From the NCBI GenBank assembly GCA_002359185.1, contig DEML01000009.1:1039-65038 (forward strand): DNA of 64,000 bases. Reading direction: 5' to 3'. This document shows positions 59,538 to 64,000 of the stretch, in pieces (position 1 is the stretch's first letter; every line of letters starts with the position of its first letter). The notes under the pieces were generated by a model. That model did no database searches. It was not told where the DNA came from and saw only the letters and a list, made by a program, of their open reading frames with translations. The position numbers and the translations under genes were made by a program. This DNA comes from Planctomycetaceae bacterium UBA2671. Its GTDB lineage: Bacteria > Planctomycetota > Planctomycetia > Planctomycetales > Planctomycetaceae.

Positions 59538-59896
59538 TTCTGGCTCTCCCTGTCCCTGGAGCTGATGACTCTGCCCAATCACATCGAATGAGTTGACGCC
59601 TTCAACGACGTTTCCGGACTCACTTCTGCGGAACGTGATCGATTTCTTTCGAACATGTCACGACTCGAAATCATGGATTTTCTCAACATTTCCACGCTCA
59701 GGCTTGGAGCCGGAGTGAGAAACAGAATAAAATACACAACATCGGGCACTTTTAAATATCCGATCAACAGTGCCACCATTAGTTATATGAAAGCCGGTGG
59801 CTTTCATGGCAGGCACTCATCAATATTTCCCCCCGCTGGCCACATCAAAGATGGGGCCTATTCGTTAAGATCGGTCATAATTCTCTGGAAACTTAG

Positions 59897-59925
59897 TTGA
59901 AATTGGAATCAGCCAAGTGTATTGT
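59897..59925 (+). promoter_or_regulatory. Candidate recA promoter
   Basis: TTGAAA (59897-59902), 17-nt spacer, TATTGT (59920-59925). Distance to the recA ATG at 59970 is 44 nt. The -10 overlaps the palindrome at 59923-59936. Confidence 0.55.
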
Positions 59926-59936
59926 ACCTGCGTACA
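59923..59936. promoter_or_regulatory. Candidate SOS/LexA-like operator of recA
   Basis: TGTAC-CTGC-GTACA, a perfect 5-bp inverted repeat with a 4-nt spacer that overlaps the -10 box of recA. Spacing matches the class of GAAC-N4-GTTC and TGTTC-N4-GAACA LexA boxes of other phyla, but the half-site here is TGTAC. No lexA gene is in the window. Confidence 0.5.
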
Positions 59937-59969
59937 TTATCAAATGGCTGTATTACGAAGGAATGAAAG

Positions 59970-61055
59970 ATGGCGAAAGCACGCTCACGAGCCGCAGCAC
60001 CGGCTGCCTCAGATAATGGAAATCCAGAAAAGCAGCTCGACAATGCGTTAGGACAAATCGAAAAAGCCTTCGGCAAAGGCTCGATCATGAAATTGTCCGA
60101 TTCCGGACAGGATGCCATCCAGGGAATTCCTTCCGGTGCTTTGTCGCTCGACTTGGCATTGGGTGGCAAAGGCTATCCCCGTGGACGAATTATCGAACTG
60201 TTCGGACCGGAATCGAGTGGTAAAACAACCTTAGCCTTGCATGCGATTGCCAGTGCCCAGAAGCAGGGAGGCGTAGCCGCCTTCGTCGATGCCGAACACG
60301 CACTCGATCCCTCATGGGCAAGACGATTAGGCGTTAATCTCGAAGAACTGCTGGTCAGCCAGCCTTCTTACGGTGAAGAAGGCCTGCAAATTGCCGAAAT
60401 GCTGATCAAATCAAATGCCGTCGATATCATTGTGGTCGACTCAGTCGCGGCTCTGGTTCCAAAATCGGAACTGGATGGCGAAATCGGCGATACACATGTC
60501 GGCCTGCAGGCTCGCATGATGAGTCAGGCGATGCGAAAGTTGACCGGAGCCATTGCCCGCTCCAAAACGACAGTCATTTTCATTAATCAGATCCGTGAAA
60601 AAATCGGGGTCATGTTCGGCAGTCCGGAAACAACTCCAGGCGGTCGAGCTTTGAAGTTCTATTGCTCGTGTCGAGTGGATGTTCGAAAAATCAGCACTTT
60701 GAAAGAGGGAGAAGAGACGACCGGGATTCGCATTAAAGCGAAAATCGTTAAGAACAAGGTCGCTCCCCCATTCCGCATTGCCGAATTCGACATGCTCAAT
60801 TCCTGCGGCATCAGCTACGAAGCCGACATTCTCGATCTTGCTACAAACGACCGTATCGTTGAGCGCTCCGGTAGCTGGTTCAGCTACGGCAAGACTCGTC
60901 TTGGTCAAGGTCGTGAAAAAGCCCGTCAGTTCCTGGTTGAAAATCCGGAAATTACAGAGGAACTACGCGTCAAAACCCTGGAAAAACGAGGCTTCTCAAC
61001 GAGCTTGGGGGCACAGGATGACACCCCAACCGAGGAAGTAGAAGCCACCAGTTGA
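59970..61055 (+). CDS. recA: Recombinase RecA
   Basis: 361 residues. Walker A GPESSGKTT (79-87), the LDLALGGKGYPRGRIIE entrance, AFVDAEHALDPSWARRLGVN, DSVAALVPKSELDGEIGD, loop L2 region FINQIREKIGVMFGSPETTPGGRALKF and KNKVAPPFRIAEFDM. Catalyses strand exchange and stimulates LexA self-cleavage. Upstream it has a good promoter with an overlapping palindrome, suggesting SOS control. An Ala-rich N-terminal extension (about 20 residues) is present. Confidence 0.98.
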   Translation: MAKARSRAAAPAASDNGNPEKQLDNALGQIEKAFGKGSIMKLSDSGQDAIQGIPSGALSLDLALGGKGYPRGRIIELFGPESSGKTTLALHAIASAQKQGGVAAFVDAEHALDPSWARRLGVNLEELLVSQPSYGEEGLQIAEMLIKSNAVDIIVVDSVAALVPKSELDGEIGDTHVGLQARMMSQAMRKLTGAIARSKTTVIFINQIREKIGVMFGSPETTPGGRALKFYCSCRVDVRKISTLKEGEETTGIRIKAKIVKNKVAPPFRIAEFDMLNSCGISYEADILDLATNDRIVERSGSWFSYGKTRLGQGREKARQFLVENPEITEELRVKTLEKRGFSTSLGAQDDTPTEEVEATS

Positions 61056-61104
61056 TCGGGCATTCTGGATAAAAGAGTTAGTCACCAATTTTCCTATCCA
61101 GTAG

Positions 61105-61177
61105 TACAAGCACGAAGCGCAAGCGAGTCAGTGTGTTCTTGCGAGTTTGACTCACTCGCTTGCGCTTCGTGCTTGTA
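61105..61177. repeat. Long inverted repeat (family E), complete copy
   Basis: Arms 61105-61128 and 61154-61177 are perfectly complementary over 24 nt (core AAGCACGAAGCGCAAGCG) with a 25-nt spacer. Related single arms are at 42353-42382 and, more degraded, 59007-59035. It lies 50 nt after recA. Confidence 0.85.
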
Positions 61178-61223
61178 TGTGTCGTCTGTTTCGTCGGATA
61201 AGTAATGAATTAAATCGTGTATT

Positions 61224-61260
61224 AAAAAAAGGCAGTATGAATTCAAATTCATACTGCCTT
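61224..61260 (-). terminator. Intrinsic terminator of the Gly-rich protein gene
   Basis: 14-bp perfect stem (61229-61242 and 61247-61260; AAGGCAGTATGAAT/ATTCATACTGCCTT), 4-nt loop. On the minus strand it runs into a T7 tract (A7 at 61224-61230). It could also stop recA transcripts. Confidence 0.85.
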
Positions 61261-61285
61261 ATAATTATCGATAACAAGTTGTCAC

Positions 61286-62134
61286 TTACGGTTGAATGCG
61301 GCTCACACGTGATGTTCGTGGAGTAGTTGTCGCAGGTTCGTCGGTCTGTTCTTCTCGAGCCTTGCCAACGGCCAGAGCAACCAGATTTTGAGCTGCATAC
61401 AAATGAGCGTTACTAAAAACTCGTCGTGGGCCAGCTGCTCCGTAGTTATTTTCTGTTTTGGATGCCAATTCGGCCCAACTCATATCATTGTTCAGATGCC
61501 AGGCTGCGGCCTGGGCAACGTCTTTATTCACTTTGCCAGAAGCAATCATAACGAGTAACTCCTGAAGAGCTACATTTTCGGTGTATTCTTCAGGTTTCAC
61601 CAATTTGAACTCAGCGACAGGCGTTGGTTCTTTTTTGCCATGTTCGAGGCAAACGGTATTGAGTGGGACGGCAATCATTTTATTGGCTGGAATCGAAAAG
61701 AATCCACCACCGCCTGCACCAGAGTCGAATCCACCAATTCCACCGCCGCCACCTGCTCCACCACCAACAGGCTGTTGGCCACCACCGGCACCACCTGCTC
61801 CGCCAGTTCCACCACCCAGTCCATCATCGAATTGAGCCAGAACCTGAATCCCAACAATCGCTTTAGGCATTTCGACTGAAATGACTTCATCAGTCTTGTT
61901 TTCCAGGAAAAGCGTCCCTTCTTTGGAATCTTTCATGATCATCGTGTATTCCACGACTTCATTTTCGATTCCCTCAAAGAGTTCGACTTTTTCCGCATTC
62001 GGATCGTAAGTCAACTTTCGAATCGGTCGCTGACTGAGCTTGCCAGCTTGAATCGCTGCAGGCATCAAAATGAAACCAGCCACGACAAATGCGATGGTTA
62101 AAGAAAGTGTTTGCTTGTGAACATGGAAAAGCAT
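61286..62134 (-). CDS. Exported planctomycete protein with glycine-rich insert
   Basis: 282 residues. Signal peptide (about 10-30). Residues 30-100 are a beta-rich domain (KVELFEGIENEVVEYTMIMK, GTLFLENKTDEVISVEMPKA). A glycine-rich stretch (about 105-147) with repeated GGAGG units follows. The C-terminal helical part (about 180-250; QELLVMIASGKVNKDVAQAA, WHLNNDMSWAELASK) ends with a Thr/Arg-rich tail. No family function known to me; homologs are expected mainly in Planctomycetes. Confidence 0.7.
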   Translation of the reverse strand: MLFHVHKQTLSLTIAFVVAGFILMPAAIQAGKLSQRPIRKLTYDPNAEKVELFEGIENEVVEYTMIMKDSKEGTLFLENKTDEVISVEMPKAIVGIQVLAQFDDGLGGGTGGAGGAGGGQQPVGGGAGGGGGIGGFDSGAGGGGFFSIPANKMIAVPLNTVCLEHGKKEPTPVAEFKLVKPEEYTENVALQELLVMIASGKVNKDVAQAAAWHLNNDMSWAELASKTENNYGAAGPRRVFSNAHLYAAQNLVALAVGKAREEQTDEPATTTPRTSRVSRIQP

Positions 62135-62661
62135 AGTGAGTAACCTCGCGTTGATCGATGACGAGCGTAACGAACATTTTGCGGTCGATTGAACCGCTTA
62201 CAGACTTCCTGCGATTGTAAAGATACCGAATCCGCAGACTGATATTACCTATGCTATCGTGTTTTCTACTGGAGTTACAACGAAAAGTTTTTGCGGAAAC
62301 AGGTTTTGGGCAAAACTTTTTCCTCACAATTGAGGAATGTAACAGCTTCAACAGCCATGCGTCGTCTGATTTACTGACTTAGATGAGTATCAAAAGTGAT
62401 ACAAGTGGAATAACCGGCAAAGTTGACATTCTTCGAGCATTTTCCCGAGCTTCCGGGTGGAACAATTCTGTTGCTGCATCTCAATAGGATTGCGTCAATT
62501 TCCTAGATTTCATCGATCAGGGAGACGATATCGAATAGGGAGAGAGACTTGGTTAAGAATTTGTCGAGGAAGACATTTTCACAAATTTTGTAGAGAACAA
62601 TACACACAAGTATTTGATGAATCAAAGTTTTCAAATTCACGCTTTTTTAAAATTACGCCTT
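62135..62661. other. 527-nt intergenic region between divergent exported-protein genes
   Basis: Contains a hairpin TTCCTCA-CAAT-TGAGGAA at 62330-62347 and an imperfect AAAAGTTTTTGC/GCAAAACTTTTT pair at about 62283-62332, both without support as terminators. Must carry promoters for both flanking genes. No open frame of substance on either strand. Confidence 0.45.
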
Positions 62662-63474
62662 ATGAATCGCATAAAAACTCCATTCATAATCCGTTCGAAC
62701 AACTGGGCTGTCATCCTGCTATTCGCTGGAATGCTGCCTGTTTTTTCAGGATGCCAGCAGGGTAAAACCATGCTGGGAAGCCTGGGCTTGAAATCCGAAG
62801 AAACCGTCTATTCTTACTCGGATATCCAGCTCGACTATGAGACAAACTGCAAAACCAGTCTCATACGCCGGTCTTTTCCATTTCTAACTCATCGGGTTGA
62901 GCAGTCGAGTCTGGAAACAACTGAGGACTCTCAATCGAATGCCCAGTCTGTCTCGTTTGCGGATGGCAAATGGTCCAAAGCCAAAATTCAAATTTTGTAT
63001 CCTCACCCTGACGGAAGTCTTGATAAAGGACTCGCACGCCTGGCAGTCACGCGATTTTGCCCATCCCTGATGGACACTGATGCTCAACATACAACCGCTC
63101 GGGAACGACTGACTAACTTCATTTCACTGGCTGGTGGTGAAGAAGAGACAGGATCGATTGTTCAATCGAATCACAATTCCAGATCTGCTGAAGAAATCTG
63201 GGAGCTCGATATCCCGAAGGAAGAATTGGACATACTGATTGCGGAACTGAAACATCGAGGATTTTTTGAAAATCAGGAACGCCCCCGTGGTGAAGCGACC
63301 ATGAATGTTGTGCTCGACAATACTCAGGTGACAAAACGCTGGACTAACGAACCTCGCCTCGAAAATCTGATGCTTCAGGTTTACAACGAAGGCACTCTGT
63401 CGGCATTCGGTCGTAAAACAGAACCGATCGTTTGGAAAGCTTCTTTACAGCGAAACGGTTTCAACGGTTCCTGA
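62662..63474 (+). CDS. Putative lipoprotein, unknown function
   Basis: 270 residues from the ATG at 62662, which gives an N-terminal signal with lipobox LPVFSGC (Cys31). An in-frame ATG 45 nt earlier is possible. The body is mostly beta/alpha without recognised motifs: VYSYSDIQLDYETNCKTSLI, EIWELDIPKEELDILIAELK and GEATMNVVLDNTQVTKRWTN. The last two resemble segments of planctomycete lipoproteins of unknown role. Divergent from the Gly-rich protein gene. Confidence 0.65.
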   Translation: MNRIKTPFIIRSNNWAVILLFAGMLPVFSGCQQGKTMLGSLGLKSEETVYSYSDIQLDYETNCKTSLIRRSFPFLTHRVEQSSLETTEDSQSNAQSVSFADGKWSKAKIQILYPHPDGSLDKGLARLAVTRFCPSLMDTDAQHTTARERLTNFISLAGGEEETGSIVQSNHNSRSAEEIWELDIPKEELDILIAELKHRGFFENQERPRGEATMNVVLDNTQVTKRWTNEPRLENLMLQVYNEGTLSAFGRKTEPIVWKASLQRNGFNGS

Positions 63475-63496
63475 ATTGCTCAAGAAAGTAACAAAA

Positions 63497-63531
63497 GGGT
63501 GGCTGGGGTCGAAGCAATGCGTAGCCCCCAG
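63497..63531. repeat. GGGGC-type palindrome (family D), second copy
   Basis: GGGTGGCTGGGGTCGAAGCA, then ATGCGTAGCCCCCAG. Related to 48385-48418, with the same flank GGTGGCTGGGG and GCCCCCA but a different loop order. Confidence 0.65.
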
Positions 63532-63546
63532 AATCTTTAGGCTGAT

Positions 63547-64000
63547 CTATGGCATTTTACCTGCCAGTGTTTTCCAATACTGAAGAGCCTTGTTCAAGTC
63601 GTCAGGATTTTCTTCCGCAAGATCTTTTGTCTCCGAAATATCATTCGCCAGATCGAACAGTTCCCACTGGGATTTGTTATCGTTCAGGGAATGGTTCACG
63701 ATTTTCCAGTCTCCCATCCGCAATGCTGCCCGCTGTTTTTGTCTCCAGAACAAGACATTGTGCGGATCACCGGACTTCTCTTTTGTGAGATAAGGTCTGA
63801 GATCAACCCCGTCGGTTTCACGATCATTGATCTCCAATCCGGCAGCTCGAACAAACGTCGGCACCAGATCCAGTGAAATCACAGGAGCGGCATACTCTTC
63901 TCCACGTGCCGTCACTCCCGGCCACTGCATTAAGAAAGGAACGCGAATTCCTCCTTCGTACATGTCTCCCTTGAATCCGCGCAGAGGCAGGTTACTGGAG
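63547..64000 (-). CDS. Sulfatase, C-terminal part (5' end outside window)
   Basis: About 150 residues are visible on the minus strand and the frame is open to the right edge. The sequence NLPLRGFKGDMYEGGIRVPF at its visible N-terminal part is the conserved segment of formylglycine sulfatases, followed by VISLDLVPTFVRAAGLE and a C-terminal GDWKIVNHSLNDNKSQWELF and LANDISETKDLAEENPDDL. The activating Cys lies outside the window. The Met of MYEGG is not the start. Confidence 0.85.
   Translation of the reverse strand, partial: SSNLPLRGFKGDMYEGGIRVPFLMQWPGVTARGEEYAAPVISLDLVPTFVRAAGLEINDRETDGVDLRPYLTKEKSGDPHNVLFWRQKQRAALRMGDWKIVNHSLNDNKSQWELFDLANDISETKDLAEENPDDLNKALQYWKTLAGKMP

Larger units (their letters stand above)
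59538..59969. other. 432-nt intergenic region upstream of recA
   Basis: Between the divergent GlsB-like and recA genes. Contains a perfect hairpin ATGAAAGCC-GGT-GGCTTTCAT at 59787-59807 (no T tract) and the recA promoter/operator at 59897-59936. The short open frame 59655-59900 has no codon or family support. Confidence 0.5.

Noticed and set aside
59655..59900. 81-residue frame upstream of recA
   Set aside because: It contains the 9-bp hairpin, reaches the recA promoter region and has no family features.
61581..61890. Pro-rich and His-rich open frames opposite the Gly-rich protein
   Set aside because: They are the complement of GGN repeats on the other strand and have no independent support.
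62283..62347. Terminator between the divergent genes at 62134 and 62662
   Set aside because: The hairpins are upstream of both genes and lack a proper stem followed by a T tract in a useful direction.

Overview
The window is chromosomal DNA of a planctomycete, most likely family Planctomycetaceae (Gimesia/Rubinisphaera-like). This rests on gene content: a paired DUF1549/DUF1553 cytochrome and DUF1501 protein, a TIGR02603/TIGR02604-type membrane-bound dehydrogenase with a C-terminal heme site, several sulfatases, DUF1080 lipoproteins, a fused GldF-GldG permease followed by DUF4340, and many palindromic intergenic repeats. The genus is inference. No rRNA, tRNA or CRISPR array was recognised.

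Layout. 1-292: 3' end of a DDE transposase. 354-2381: divergent HEAT-repeat membrane protein and diheme cytochrome c. 2665-8244: gliding-type ABC exporter operon (ATPase, permease/auxiliary fusion, DUF4340 protein). 8263-13269: an Ile-rich leader peptide and terminator, then citramalate synthase (cimA) and valyl-tRNA synthetase (valS). 13404-18061: STAS protein, serine hydrolase and large heme-binding dehydrogenase. 18122-23484 (minus): acyltransferase-like membrane protein, RMD1-like protein, flavin amine oxidase and arginine decarboxylase (speA). 24031-28326: small coiled-coil/HTH-like protein, M20 peptidase, DUF1080 lipoprotein, nadA. 28506-44539: a catabolic and surface block with two sulfatases, PSD1/DUF1501 pair, Gfo/Idh/MocA oxidoreductase, an HNH-PQQ-DUF2007-redoxin operon, an esterase and an SGNH/alpha-beta hydrolase/FnIII fusion. 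44642-54416 (minus): five genes of the ATP-grasp, alpha-E and transglutaminase families. 54644-57121: truB and folC. 57404-63474: PilZ protein, PRC-barrel protein, GlsB-like protein, recA and two planctomycete-type secreted proteins. 63547-64000: C-terminal part of another sulfatase.

How the genes work together. The 44642-54416 cluster is the strongest candidate for a poorly understood system. It carries two circularly permuted ATP-grasp ligase modules, two alpha-E modules (one pair separate, one pair fused), a transglutaminase-like protein fused to a DUF2126 putative amidoligase, and a second transglutaminase-like protein. The combination suggests synthesis and attachment or trimming of an unidentified peptide. 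Two regulatory devices can be read from the DNA. One is a leader with five Ile and two Val codons, followed by a perfect terminator, ahead of cimA; this is a candidate isoleucine attenuator. The other is a TGTAC-N4-GTACA palindrome overlapping the -10 of a good promoter ahead of recA; this is a candidate SOS operator. The intergenic spaces hold at least eight families of short inverted or interspersed repeats, one with two copies of identical 70-bp architecture.
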